64,000 nucleotides of DNA from assembly GCA_944323685.1 (NCBI GenBank), contig CALUTJ010000005.1, positions 57,534-121,533 of the forward strand. Reading direction: 5' to 3'. This document shows, piece after piece, positions 35,909 through 44,441 of this stretch (position 1 is the stretch's first letter; every line of letters starts with the position of its first letter). The translations under genes and the position numbers were made by a program. The notes beneath the pieces were generated by a model, which saw only the letters and a list, made by a program, of their open reading frames with translations, was not told the origin of the DNA and made no database searches. Source of the DNA: Candidatus Gastranaerophilales bacterium (GTDB taxonomy: Bacteria > Cyanobacteriota > Vampirovibrionia > Gastranaerophilales > Gastranaerophilaceae).

Positions 35909-36937
35909 ATGGAAAATAACGATATAAAAATCTCAATAATACTTTCTGTTTACAACGTGGAAAAATATTTGAATCAGTGTATGGATTCTTTGATTAATCA
36001 GACGTTCAAAGATTTTGAATTAATTTGTATAAACGACAGCTCCACCGATAACAGTTTAAATATACTAAACGAATACGCAGAAAAAGACAGCAGAGTGAAA
36101 ATAATCACCCAGCCAAACGGGGGTCTTAGCAGCACACGTAATTCGGGTATGCAAAATGCATCCGGAGATTATATTTTGTTTTTGGATTCTGACGATTATT
36201 TTGAAACAACCTTTGCGCAAAAATTATATAACAAAGCAGTCGAAAACGATGCTGATATAGTTGTTACCTCATACAAAATATGTGACGATTTAACAGGAAG
36301 TATTATTGACAAAAAATCACAGATAAATAAAAACTCGCTGCCTGATAAAGAGGCTTTTTGTATAGATGATATAAAAAGCGGAAAGTTTACTTTTCTTCCT
36401 ATGGCTCCGTGGGCAAAAATGTATAAAAAAGATTTTATTTTTGACAACAAACTTTTGTTTCAGGATATAAAATCCTGCACAGATGTATTTTTTACCTATG
36501 CGACAACCGCACTTGCCCAAAAAATATGTATTGTCGATGAAAATTTGATATTTTACAGGATTAACCGTCAGGGCTCAATTTCCTCAAAACGCGGTGACAA
36601 GGCAAAAAATATTATAAAAGCGTATTTGTATACAAAAGAATTTTTTGAAACTCACAACCTTTGGAATAAGTATAATACTGAACTTAAGCAGGCGTTTGTC
36701 GGGTGTTTTAATAACGAAATTAAAAATATTGAAAATAAAGAGCAGATTTCTTTATTTTTTGACGATATAAAAACAAATTTAATCGCAGAGGATTCTGACT
36801 ACTTTTTCAGAAAATTAAAAAATCCGCTAAAAGACTTTTTGCAGAAAGTATTTTCAATGAAATATGTAATGCAAAACGGTATACGTGTTAAAAAATTGAC
36901 ATTGCTGGGGTTTGATTTTTATTTAGAAAACAAATAA
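35909..36937 (+). CDS. Family 2 glycosyltransferase
   Basis: 342 aa. The GT-A domain fills residues 1-230: ISIILSVYNVEKYLNQCMDS, LICINDSSTDNS, a GLSSTRNSGMQNASGDYILF stretch, and LDSDDYFE with the metal-binding Asp residues. No membrane helix. It should add one sugar to a surface polysaccharide or lipid-linked chain. The donor may be a uronic acid made by the epimerase encoded next, but this is only an inference from the neighbours. Confidence 0.92.
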   Translation: MENNDIKISIILSVYNVEKYLNQCMDSLINQTFKDFELICINDSSTDNSLNILNEYAEKDSRVKIITQPNGGLSSTRNSGMQNASGDYILFLDSDDYFETTFAQKLYNKAVENDADIVVTSYKICDDLTGSIIDKKSQINKNSLPDKEAFCIDDIKSGKFTFLPMAPWAKMYKKDFIFDNKLLFQDIKSCTDVFFTYATTALAQKICIVDENLIFYRINRQGSISSKRGDKAKNIIKAYLYTKEFFETHNLWNKYNTELKQAFVGCFNNEIKNIENKEQISLFFDDIKTNLIAEDSDYFFRKLKNPLKDFLQKVFSMKYVMQNGIRVKKLTLLGFDFYLENK

Positions 36938-36946
36938 GGAATTGTA

Positions 36947-37912
36947 ATGAAAAACATATTAATAACGGGTGGAGCCGGTTTTATAGGTTCAACACTGGCT
37001 GACAAATTGATTGAAAACAATAAAATAACGGTTATTGACAATTTTAATGATTACTATAACCCTCAAATTAAAGAAAACAACATAAAAAATATAAGCCGTT
37101 TTGATAACTACAAATTGTACAGGGCAGATATCTGTAATCGAGATATAGTCGAAAAAATTTTTAAAGAAAACAAGATTGATGTTGTTGTACATATTGCGGC
37201 AAGAGCAGGTGTCAGACCATCTTTAGAAATACCGGTTGAATACATAAAAAGCAACATTGAAGGCACTGTCCAGATTCTTGAAATGATGAGAAAATATAAT
37301 GTTCCCAAATTAGTTTTTGCCTCTTCGAGTTCTGTTTACGGCAACTGTAAAGAACAAATATTTTCAGAAGATTTAAAAGTTACAGAGCCTATTTCTGTTT
37401 ATGCGGCTACAAAATCAGCCTGTGAACAGTTGATTTATACTTATTCCAATTTATATAACATAAAATCCTTATGCTTGAGATTTTTCACCGTATACGGGCC
37501 ACGGCAGCGTCCCGATCTGGCAATAAACAAATTCATAAGTTTAATATCTCAAAACAAGCCTATACCTGTTTTTGGTGATGGAAAAACACTAAGAGATTAC
37601 ACTTATATAGATGATATAATTTCCGGAATCATATCTGCAATTGAATATGATAAATCGAATTACGAAATTATAAATTTAGGCGGCGGAGAACCGATATCTT
37701 TAAATAAAATGATAGAAACAATAGAACAGGTTTTAGGCAAAACAGCAATCATAGAGAGATTGCCAATGCAGCCGGGTGATGTGGAAAAAACGGTTTGCGA
37801 TTTGCGCAAAGCTCACAATTTGTTAAACTATACGCCATCTACAAAATTTATTGACGGTATTACAAAATTTGTACAATGGAAAAACAGTAGAGACTATAAT
37901 CAATCTGTGTAA
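36947..37912 (+). CDS. NAD-dependent epimerase, UDP-glucuronate 4-epimerase-like
   Basis: 321 aa, extended short-chain dehydrogenase. The NAD site is ILITGGAGFIGSTLADKL. HIAARAGVRPSLE is the stretch typical of UDP-glucuronate 4-epimerases. The catalytic triad is Ser in ASSSSVYGN and Tyr/Lys in YAATKSACE. It likely makes UDP-galacturonate for the glycan assembled by the adjacent transferases. Other epimerases of the family cannot be ruled out. It starts 9 bases after the GT2 stop. Confidence 0.88.
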   Translation: MKNILITGGAGFIGSTLADKLIENNKITVIDNFNDYYNPQIKENNIKNISRFDNYKLYRADICNRDIVEKIFKENKIDVVVHIAARAGVRPSLEIPVEYIKSNIEGTVQILEMMRKYNVPKLVFASSSSVYGNCKEQIFSEDLKVTEPISVYAATKSACEQLIYTYSNLYNIKSLCLRFFTVYGPRQRPDLAINKFISLISQNKPIPVFGDGKTLRDYTYIDDIISGIISAIEYDKSNYEIINLGGGEPISLNKMIETIEQVLGKTAIIERLPMQPGDVEKTVCDLRKAHNLLNYTPSTKFIDGITKFVQWKNSRDYNQSV

Positions 37913-37961
37913 CTGATATGAGAGGGATTTACTGATTCATTTTTGATTGTATTTTATGCAT

Positions 37962-38522
37962 ATGAATATTTTAGTAATAAACGGACATAAATACTATCCT
38001 TTTTCCGAGGGCAGATTAAACAGAACTCTTTTTGAAGAGATTATTGCCATTGTTCAGCCTGATAATAAAGTTAAAACCACAATTATAGAAAATGGTTATA
38101 ATATTGATGAGGAAATTGAAAAATACAAATGGGCTGATTTTGTAATTTATCAAACGCCGATGAACTGGTTTTCCGTGCCATGGATTTTTAAAAAATATAT
38201 AGATGAGGTTTTTCGCTACGGTATATTTTATGAAGGCTCAAAGGATTATGGAAAAGGCGGTTTGATGAAGGGTAAAAGCTATATGTTTTCTTTTACCTGT
38301 AATTCTCCTTTTGAGGCTTTTGATGATATTAATAGCTTTTTTAACGGTAAAAGTCCGGATGAACTAATTGTTGCACTGCACAAGCTGCATGAATTTTGTG
38401 CAATGATTCCTGTAAAAAGTTACTTTGCCTACGATGTTGTGCACAATCCTGATATAGAACGATATAAAAAAGAGTTGTCTAATCATATTCATACTTATGT
38501 ATTGAATGACAGGCTTGCATAA
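37962..38522 (+). CDS. MdaB-like flavodoxin-fold NAD(P)H oxidoreductase
   Basis: About 187 aa from the ATG at 37962; an ATG two codons earlier and a TTG at 37947 are also possible, and no clear ribosome site decides. Signatures of the NQO/MdaB family: MNILVINGHKYYPFSEGRLN for flavin binding, and WADFVIYQTPMNWFSVPWIF with YIDEVFRYGIFYEG. It reduces quinones by two electrons and protects from oxidants. It follows the epimerase by about 50 bases but looks functionally separate from the glycan genes. Confidence 0.87.
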   Translation: MNILVINGHKYYPFSEGRLNRTLFEEIIAIVQPDNKVKTTIIENGYNIDEEIEKYKWADFVIYQTPMNWFSVPWIFKKYIDEVFRYGIFYEGSKDYGKGGLMKGKSYMFSFTCNSPFEAFDDINSFFNGKSPDELIVALHKLHEFCAMIPVKSYFAYDVVHNPDIERYKKELSNHIHTYVLNDRLA

Positions 38523-38591
38523 TTGTTACTTTTTGTAAAATCTTATTTTTATATTTATTAAGTTATTTCCGGCAATGCCGATATTTAAGGT

Positions 38592-40487
38592 ATGGGAAAT
38601 GAAGATTTTATTATTAAATCAAAAAAACAAAGTATTGAAGTAAGCGATATAAAAGGCGGTCTTAATTTTGCTGAAATAGCAAATGATCCCAAGCTTATAG
38701 ATATCTTTAAAAAGTGTGATAAAAACGGCAATAATATTCTTGATTCTACAGAAATTTCTGTATTTTTAAATCAAGTTAAAGAATCTGCCGGAGAAGACGG
38801 TGAGTTGTCTGAAAAAGAACTGAAAAAGTTTTTAAAACAATCTGATATGAAACAGGCTGATGTTGATAGAGAAGGATTTTTAGGCTTTATGAAAAAGCTT
38901 ATTGATTATTCTGCAAAAACAGATATTGTTTCCTCAACAAATGAAAACGGTATAGAAAAACAGATTTTAAAAGACGGCACACAAAAGGCTATAAATCCGG
39001 ACGGCAAATATTCTTTAACTTATATCAATTCAGATAAAAAAGAAATAACAGACTATTTTGATAAAAATGGTCATAAGTATAAGTCATCTCAAATTGATGA
39101 TAACGGTTCTCTGATAGAATCTTCTTTTCTTCCCGATGGAAGTATATCTTCAAAAACTATTACCTATAAGAATAACTCAAAGGATGAGTTTCTTTACATG
39201 TCTGATAATACTCTTATTCACAATTTTTATACAGGGAATGGAAAATTGCTGGAACGTATAGTTGAAGAAAAAGATACTCATGAGGCAATTTCCCGCACAT
39301 CTTTTAACAATGACGGTGAGGTAATATATTTTGACAATTCTTCCTACCCTATACAAGGTTTACAAAAGCAAATCAGTCTTAAATATATTGAATGCTGTGA
39401 TTCTAAAAATATTTTAACTGTTATGCTGTGTGTTGGTGAATATGAAAACCCTGGCACTCCAGAAGAAAAGTATATTTCTCTTTCTGATAAAGTTTTAGCT
39501 TCTGATATGTCGGAATCTGAAAAAAGAGAGGCTTTAAAATATCTCGGGCAAAAACTTGCTGAGTACACGAAGGATAATAATCTATATTCTTCCGGTTTAA
39601 GCCGGAAGCTTGAAAGTCTGATTGCCGATGAAAACTTTGATTTACAAAAAGCTTCGGATGCAATAGACAATCTTCTTTTAGAAGTAAATAAAGAAAATAA
39701 AAAACCAAACGGCGATATAGACGCAGATTTTCGTCAGGGAGAAACCGGAGATTGCTGGTTTTTGTCAACTATACAAGCATTGAGAAATTCTCCTCAAGGA
39801 CAGGCTTTGCTGGACGACAGCGTTAATATTGATCCTGAAACAGAAAATATAATAGTTAACCTTAAAGGGGTAAATAAGACCTATACAATTACTCCGCAGG
39901 AGCTTGAAGATTCTGATAAACTTTCTTCCGGCGATCTTGATGTCAGAGCAATGGAGATTGCGGTTCAACGATATTTTAAAGAAAACCCTATTATGGGAAA
40001 AACTACAATTGACGGCAATAATCCTGCAATAGCTTTTAAACTTTTGACAGGTTCTGATGTAGTTCAAATTTCAAACTATATTACAAATCCTTATTTTTTG
40101 CATCAACTCGCCCAAAAGAACAATAACTCCGACTCAAATATTTTTGCCGCCTCTCAACAGTCTATTGCAACCGGCGTTCCTATGTTTAAGAAAAACGAGC
40201 ATTTTTATAATGAGATGCTTGATATGATACAAAAATACGGTACGCAGGGGGTATTTGTTGCAGCTACAAAAGAAGAACTTGATAAAAAATATACTGCTGA
40301 TGTGTCATTTAAAGATATATTGTCAGGAAACGGCTTTTCCCTTGTTAATAATCATGCTTATGCTATCAAAAAAGTAGACAAAGATTATGTTTATCTGATT
40401 AATCCTCATGATACATCACTGGTTGTTAAAATTCCAAGAGCAGACTTTTTGGAATGTTTTGAGCAGGTTACTATTTTTACTCAATAG
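38592..40487 (+). CDS. Calpain-like cysteine protease with EF-hand
   Basis: 631 aa. The N-terminal 110 residues hold a good EF-hand calcium loop (DKNGNNILDSTE, residues 43-54) and a second weaker one (GEDGELSEKE). A middle part at about residues 115-240 has beta-repeat-like DG/NG turns (KDGTQKAINPDGKYSLTY, FDKNGHKY, LPDGSIS). The C-terminal 250 residues match a calpain (C2) core: Cys388 in QGETGDCWFLSTIQALRNS, His588 in NNHAYAIKKV, Asn604 in LINPHDTS. This triad suggests a calcium-regulated thiol protease. No signal peptide is seen. Bacterial calpain-like proteins are known but scattered; the target is unknown. Confidence 0.83.
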   Translation: MGNEDFIIKSKKQSIEVSDIKGGLNFAEIANDPKLIDIFKKCDKNGNNILDSTEISVFLNQVKESAGEDGELSEKELKKFLKQSDMKQADVDREGFLGFMKKLIDYSAKTDIVSSTNENGIEKQILKDGTQKAINPDGKYSLTYINSDKKEITDYFDKNGHKYKSSQIDDNGSLIESSFLPDGSISSKTITYKNNSKDEFLYMSDNTLIHNFYTGNGKLLERIVEEKDTHEAISRTSFNNDGEVIYFDNSSYPIQGLQKQISLKYIECCDSKNILTVMLCVGEYENPGTPEEKYISLSDKVLASDMSESEKREALKYLGQKLAEYTKDNNLYSSGLSRKLESLIADENFDLQKASDAIDNLLLEVNKENKKPNGDIDADFRQGETGDCWFLSTIQALRNSPQGQALLDDSVNIDPETENIIVNLKGVNKTYTITPQELEDSDKLSSGDLDVRAMEIAVQRYFKENPIMGKTTIDGNNPAIAFKLLTGSDVVQISNYITNPYFLHQLAQKNNNSDSNIFAASQQSIATGVPMFKKNEHFYNEMLDMIQKYGTQGVFVAATKEELDKKYTADVSFKDILSGNGFSLVNNHAYAIKKVDKDYVYLINPHDTSLVVKIPRADFLECFEQVTIFTQ

Positions 40488-40529
40488 TATGATATAATAA
40501 TATACACAGTACTTTGAAATATGAATATT

Positions 40530-40744
40530 TTATATTGGAATTTTGAAAGCGTAAGCCGTGCGTGAAGGCTCGTTGGAGTCAGGGAAGCCGGACGACAAAG
40601 AGCCGCAACCGTTCGATGGCGGCGTTTCAAATTTAGAATTTGACAGCCGCAGCGTAAGCAGGAGTGAAGTTGGCGGAAACGTTCAGTTTGCGACAACGTA
40701 ACTTAATAATAGCGGCGTTGCAAATTTTAAATTTGACAGCCGCC
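40530..40744 (+). other. Non-coding region with a repeated long hairpin
   Basis: Two similar imperfect hairpins: one at 40619-40650 (GCGGCG, TTTCAAATTT, AGAATTTGACAGCCGC) and one at 40712-40744 (GCGGCG, TTGCAAATTT, TAAATTTGACAGCCGCC). Both pair GCGGC with GCCGC and CAAAT with ATTTG. The first also holds GC-rich blocks. It lies between the calpain-like gene and ssrA; an opposite-strand open frame here has no protein-like features. Confidence 0.5.
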
Positions 40745-40781
40745 CAAAACCAATATACTTTCAAAATTTCTCAATAAATAT

Positions 40782-41191
40782 GGGGACGTTTTGGATTTGA
40801 CGGGGTGATCGTTTGTATCAAACTGCGGGTCCGAGCGCTGTTCTCGGTTATCAACGAGCAACTTAAATTAAACGCTAACAACGTTATCGAAGGCAATTTC
40901 GGCAGAAGAGCAGCTCTCGCTGCCTAGTAACCGATAGTTCGACAGACTGAACTATGCCCACTCTTGCCGCCCAGCTTGCCGGCTGCAAGGGTCAACCATG
41001 CAAGACGCAGTACGGGGATGAGAATTAACCGTATCAAGACTTTTCTCAAAGAGCGTAACTCTTAAAACTGCTTTGTTTTAGCTCAGGTTAAGGAAGCTTT
41101 CCGTGCTAAAGCGAGATAAAAGACTCCTACGCTCGTAGATGTTTGCTGCATTCCATTTCGGACAGGGGTTCGATTCCCCTCGTCTCCACCA
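40782..41191 (+). ncRNA. ssrA: Transfer-messenger RNA
   Basis: The 5' end GGGGACGTTTTGGATTTGAC and 3' end GGGTTCGATTCCCCTCGTCT, then CCACCA, form the tRNA-Ala-like domain; CCA is encoded. The tag frame begins with resume codon GCT at 40874 and reads ANNVIEGNFGRRAALAA, followed by a TAG at 40925-40927; ALAA is the usual protease-recognition tail. Pseudoknot-like stems fill the rest. It rescues ribosomes stalled on broken mRNA and tags the product for degradation. About 410 bases, slightly long. The 3' end is repeated in the array that follows. Confidence 0.97.
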
Positions 41192-41558
41192 TTATTTCAT
41201 ACTTCAAAGTTTAATGTTTTATGGAATCGAACCCAATGCTTTCGCATCGGGGTTCTACCTCTCATAAAACAAGACATTTAGTCTTGTTTTATTCGGCAGA
41301 GTCCCTCGTCTCCACCATTATTTCATACTTCAAAGTTTAATGTTTTATGGAATCGAACCCAATGCTTTCGCATCGGGGTTCTACCTCTCATAAAACAAGA
41401 CATTTAGTCTTGTTTTATTCGGCAGAGTCCCTCGTCTCCACCATTATTTCATACTTCAAAGTTTAATGTTTTATGGAATCGAACCCAATGCTTTCGCATC
41501 GGGGTTCTACCTCTCATAAAACAAGACATTTAGTCTTGTTTTATTCGGCAGAGTCCCT
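41181..41558 (+). repeat. Three tandem 126-bp repeats starting in the ssrA 3' end
   Basis: The unit begins CGTCTCCACCA, identical to the last 11 bases of ssrA, and starts at 41181, 41307 and 41433. The three copies look identical. Each holds a hairpin with arms AACCCAATGC / GCATCGGGGTT and a perfect terminator-like hairpin ATAAAACAAGAC / GTCTTGTTTTAT followed by TCGG. The unit thus probably derives from the ssrA tail plus its terminator. No open frame. Confidence 0.95.
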
Positions 41559-41580
41559 CGTCTTGGATTATTGACGTTCA

Positions 41581-41710
41581 CAAGGTTGTTCATTTGTAAG
41601 TTTCACAATTTTTATACGGCACGGAAAAACTTCGTTTTTCACTTTGCCTACCTCCTTTCAAAACGTGCTACAAGCACCTTTTGAAGGGAGTCCTTACTAC
41701 ATCAACCTTG
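41581..41710 (+). other. Nested palindromic element
   Basis: Outer arms CAAGGTTG (41581-41588) and CAACCTTG (41703-41710) enclose two strong hairpins: GAAAAAC TTC GTTTTTC (41624-41640) and one whose arms CTCCTTTCAAAA and TTTTGAAGGGAG (41652-41690) hold an inner GTGCT / AGCAC. It looks like a small foldback element inserted between the third and fourth copies of the ssrA-tail repeat. No open frame is supported. Confidence 0.5.
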
Positions 41711-41730
41711 TTCACATAGCTGTTCGCTCA

Positions 41731-41762
41731 CTTCGTTCGACTCCACAGCCGCTCAAAATCCG
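41731..41762 (+). repeat. 32-bp repeat, shared with 63573-63604
   Basis: CTTCGTTCGACTCCACAGCC, continuing GCTCAAAATCCG, matches the reverse complement of 63573-63604 at 30 of 32 positions. It directly precedes the fourth copy of the ssrA-tail repeat. Confidence 0.7.
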
Positions 41763-41874
41763 CTCCACCATTATTTCATACTTCAAAGTTTAATGTTTTG
41801 TGGAATCGAACCCAATGCTGACGCATCGGGGTTCTACCTCTCATAAAACAAGACATTTAGTCTTGTTTTATTCG
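41763..41874 (+). repeat. Fourth, displaced copy of the ssrA-tail repeat
   Basis: 112 bp from CTCCACCATT to TTTATTCG, matching the tandem units with three base changes. The first bases of the unit (CGT) are missing. It is separated from the array by about 200 bases of palindromic DNA. Confidence 0.9.
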
Positions 41875-41917
41875 TGTATTTTAATGTCCGGTTTGTTGTA
41901 TATATAATAAAACGTCG

Positions 41918-42118
41918 GTTGGGCATACCTGCCCAACATCACTGAATATTGACCGTAGGAAGTTGCTTGATATTATATTCTTAAAGCGGTCGGAATCGGA
42001 CTTTATCAGAACATAAAATCATAAAGCATATTTTAAATTATGCTAAAAACTCCCAAAATCAAAGAAAAAGATGTGTCCAATTAATGCCCAAATTTATTGT
42101 TGGGCAAGTATGCCCAAC
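41918..42118 (+). repeat. Region bounded by two GTTGGGCA palindromes
   Basis: GTTGGGCA TACC TGCCCAAC (41918-41937) and GTTGGGCA AGTA TGCCCAAC (42099-42118) are identical stems with different 4-base loops. They bound about 160 bases of AT-rich sequence with no gene. This could be a non-autonomous element whose ends are hairpins, or two scattered repeats. A degraded relative, GTTAGGCT TTC AGCCCAAC, lies near 63858. Confidence 0.55.
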
Positions 42119-42185
42119 CTACTGACTATCAGCTTTTTATATACTTAACAACTGAGTCCTTACAGTCGCTCAGCCGTTATTACAA

Positions 42186-44441
42186 TTACACATATTGCTG
42201 CAACACTTCGCCGCCCATTGCTTTAACTGATTGTTCAAGCATCGGAGTGTTTACTTCAAAAATATGAGCCTGAGCAGGACCGAGGTCTATATCAATTGCG
42301 TTATTTTCAGCCTGCCAGATACTGCCTGTGCCATATTTTGGAGCCAAATCATGCAAAGGTTCAGTTGCGCTTAAGCCGGGAATTTCCACTTTAACATGCT
42401 GTCTTGAGTTAACATCATGGTTTGCTATTGTAATAAGAGTTTTGCCGTCTTTGCATCTTGCATAGGCAATAACCTCATCAAGTTTATTGTTTTCTACATT
42501 TAACGGTATATAAGAACCTTTTGTAATTAGTTCTCCATATTTAGGTCTTACACAGTTCATCAAATAACCAAAGTGCTGGCCTATTTCAGGGTGATGTCCT
42601 TTAGGCTGGCGTGATTGATTGAAGATGTCAAGACGCTGCTTGTGTACGTAATAAACTATATTGTCTTTTGTCGGAGTTGAAGTTTCAAAATACTGAATTA
42701 TGTTTTTGAATTTTGATTTTTCATCTGCCAGTTCAACTATTTTTTTATTCTTATTATCAGTAGAAAGAAGCTCTTTTAGATTGCTGTATTCTCTTGCCGT
42801 ATATAAAATATCAGTAACAAGAGCACTGAAATCATCATTCTTCAATGCAGCAGAATAAGACATGTTCTTATCCGTAAATACTTTATTGTTTGCACTGTTT
42901 TCCAGCAGGAATTTAATCGCCTGAGAGTACTGCGGGTCATTTTCCAAATCGCCTAATGTTCTGCTTTTGTCAGATGATTTATACAATTTTGAGATAACAG
43001 GCGCATTATCTATGGATTTGAGCATATACTGTATTGCAAAATCATAAACAGGATTTTTAATCAGTTCCGCAAATGATGAATCTACATAGTTTTTGCCGTA
43101 ATCATACAAATATCTGTCACCGCTTTCAAAACCGGACAGGATATACGGATTTGTCATTGGCAGAGTAGTTTGTATAACATTTGTCATCATGCAATAATCG
43201 GGGCCGCCGTGTGACATTGGGCTGTCGTCATCGTGTGTGGCAAACGAGCCTATTAAGGACTTACCTTTCGGCAAGACATACTCATTTGTTTGAGCATCTC
43301 TTGATATATTAAGACTTTCTCTTATAAAATCATTGAAATCTTTTGCTTTCCACATATGGAATATATGATACTGACCGTAATAAGAATCAAAACCTGCTTT
43401 TAATGCTTCAAAAGGACGGTCTGCCGGCATGTTTTTCATCGGAGAAGCGTCTTCGTTTGTATAGCATTCTGCAAGGAAGGCAAATTCAGGGTCTTTGCTT
43501 CTTGCATAAGAAGTTATTTCGTCCCAGAATTCTGGCGGTTTTGCCCTGCCTACATCGGCTCTGATACCGTCAATACCGAGATTTATACACATATCAATAA
43601 ATTTTTTGTGATAATCCAACAGAGCAGGGTTCAAAATTCTTCTGTCTTCGTCCTGCCACGGATTGAACATTCTGATATCTTCCCAGCCTTCAGGAGTTTT
43701 CGGGTTACCTTCGGCGTCCGTTGCTCTTAAGTCAGGTCTTGCTTCATAAAGGTCAACCGACATACAGCTTGGCAGGTCAACCATAACTTTAATATTGCGT
43801 TTGTGGCATTCTTTTATTGCGTCTTTAGCTTCTTCAAAAACATTTTTTGGGTTTGTCGGGTCATCAAGTTTGGGGTCAATTGTCAGATAATCTAACGGAG
43901 CATAAACAGAACCGGCATTGCCTTTTGCGGCAATTTTACCAGGAGGGTTAATCGGCAGCAGGTGCAAGGTGTTTATACCGTAGCTTTTTAACTCATCTAA
44001 ACGTTCAACCATTGTGGTAAAATAACCGGGTCTTTCATTGCCCTGTATAAGACCGTTATTATCCGTATCTTTTGCGGTGAAGGTTCTCGGAACCAGTGCA
44101 AAAATAACAGCCTGATTGTTCTGGAACATTGAACGCAGATTGTTTTTATAGTTTAAAGGTGCCTCCGTTTGTGCCACCGGTGCTGCCGCAGTGACAGGTG
44201 ATGATTGTGTTTGAGATGTTCTTCTCAACAGTGCTGTCATCAAGCTGCCATGAGCATATTGATTGTTATATTTGTCAGCAATCGGTGTTGTAACAGGTTT
44301 GTAAGAAGGAATTGAGCTCTGTGTATTTTGCTGATTGCTTGTAGGAGCAGGTGTGCTTGATTGCTGCATCATTTGTGCTAGTAATGATGCTTTAAAATTC
44401 GGTCTATGAGTGTTTGTATTGTTAAAGCTAATGTTAATCAT
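42186..44441 (-). CDS. GH13 alpha-amylase-family enzyme
   Basis: 751 aa. A disordered Gln/Ser/Thr/Pro-rich N-terminus of about 105 residues (MINISFNNTNTHRPNFKASL) precedes a GH13 barrel: VYAPLDYLTIDPKLDD, IKVMVDLPSC, nucleophile Asp in NLGIDGIRADVGRA, acid/base Glu in FAFLAECYTNED, and SFATHDDDSP for region IV. The C-terminal beta domain is GH13-like (GKTLITIANHDVNSRQHVKV). No signal peptide, so it probably acts on internal glucan, or the N-terminal motif directs it elsewhere. Exact specificity is unknown. It is the last gene of a three-gene operon; its ATG overlaps the previous stop by one base. Confidence 0.82.
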   Translation of the reverse strand: MINISFNNTNTHRPNFKASLLAQMMQQSSTPAPTSNQQNTQSSIPSYKPVTTPIADKYNNQYAHGSLMTALLRRTSQTQSSPVTAAAPVAQTEAPLNYKNNLRSMFQNNQAVIFALVPRTFTAKDTDNNGLIQGNERPGYFTTMVERLDELKSYGINTLHLLPINPPGKIAAKGNAGSVYAPLDYLTIDPKLDDPTNPKNVFEEAKDAIKECHKRNIKVMVDLPSCMSVDLYEARPDLRATDAEGNPKTPEGWEDIRMFNPWQDEDRRILNPALLDYHKKFIDMCINLGIDGIRADVGRAKPPEFWDEITSYARSKDPEFAFLAECYTNEDASPMKNMPADRPFEALKAGFDSYYGQYHIFHMWKAKDFNDFIRESLNISRDAQTNEYVLPKGKSLIGSFATHDDDSPMSHGGPDYCMMTNVIQTTLPMTNPYILSGFESGDRYLYDYGKNYVDSSFAELIKNPVYDFAIQYMLKSIDNAPVISKLYKSSDKSRTLGDLENDPQYSQAIKFLLENSANNKVFTDKNMSYSAALKNDDFSALVTDILYTAREYSNLKELLSTDNKNKKIVELADEKSKFKNIIQYFETSTPTKDNIVYYVHKQRLDIFNQSRQPKGHHPEIGQHFGYLMNCVRPKYGELITKGSYIPLNVENNKLDEVIAYARCKDGKTLITIANHDVNSRQHVKVEIPGLSATEPLHDLAPKYGTGSIWQAENNAIDIDLGPAQAHIFEVNTPMLEQSVKAMGGEVLQQYV

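Noticed and set aside
40481..40696. Minus-strand 71-aa open frame before ssrA
   Set aside because: It covers the duplicated hairpin region, is rich in Arg/Cys/His without a pattern, and lacks a start signal.
41181..41874. CRISPR array from regular direct repeats
   Set aside because: The 126-bp period consists of identical full units with no short repeat / unique spacer pattern, and no cas genes are present.
41191..42185. A prophage or integrated island at ssrA
   Set aside because: Only repeats and palindromes are found; no integrase, phage gene or other cargo lies within the window, so only an att-like scar can be suggested.
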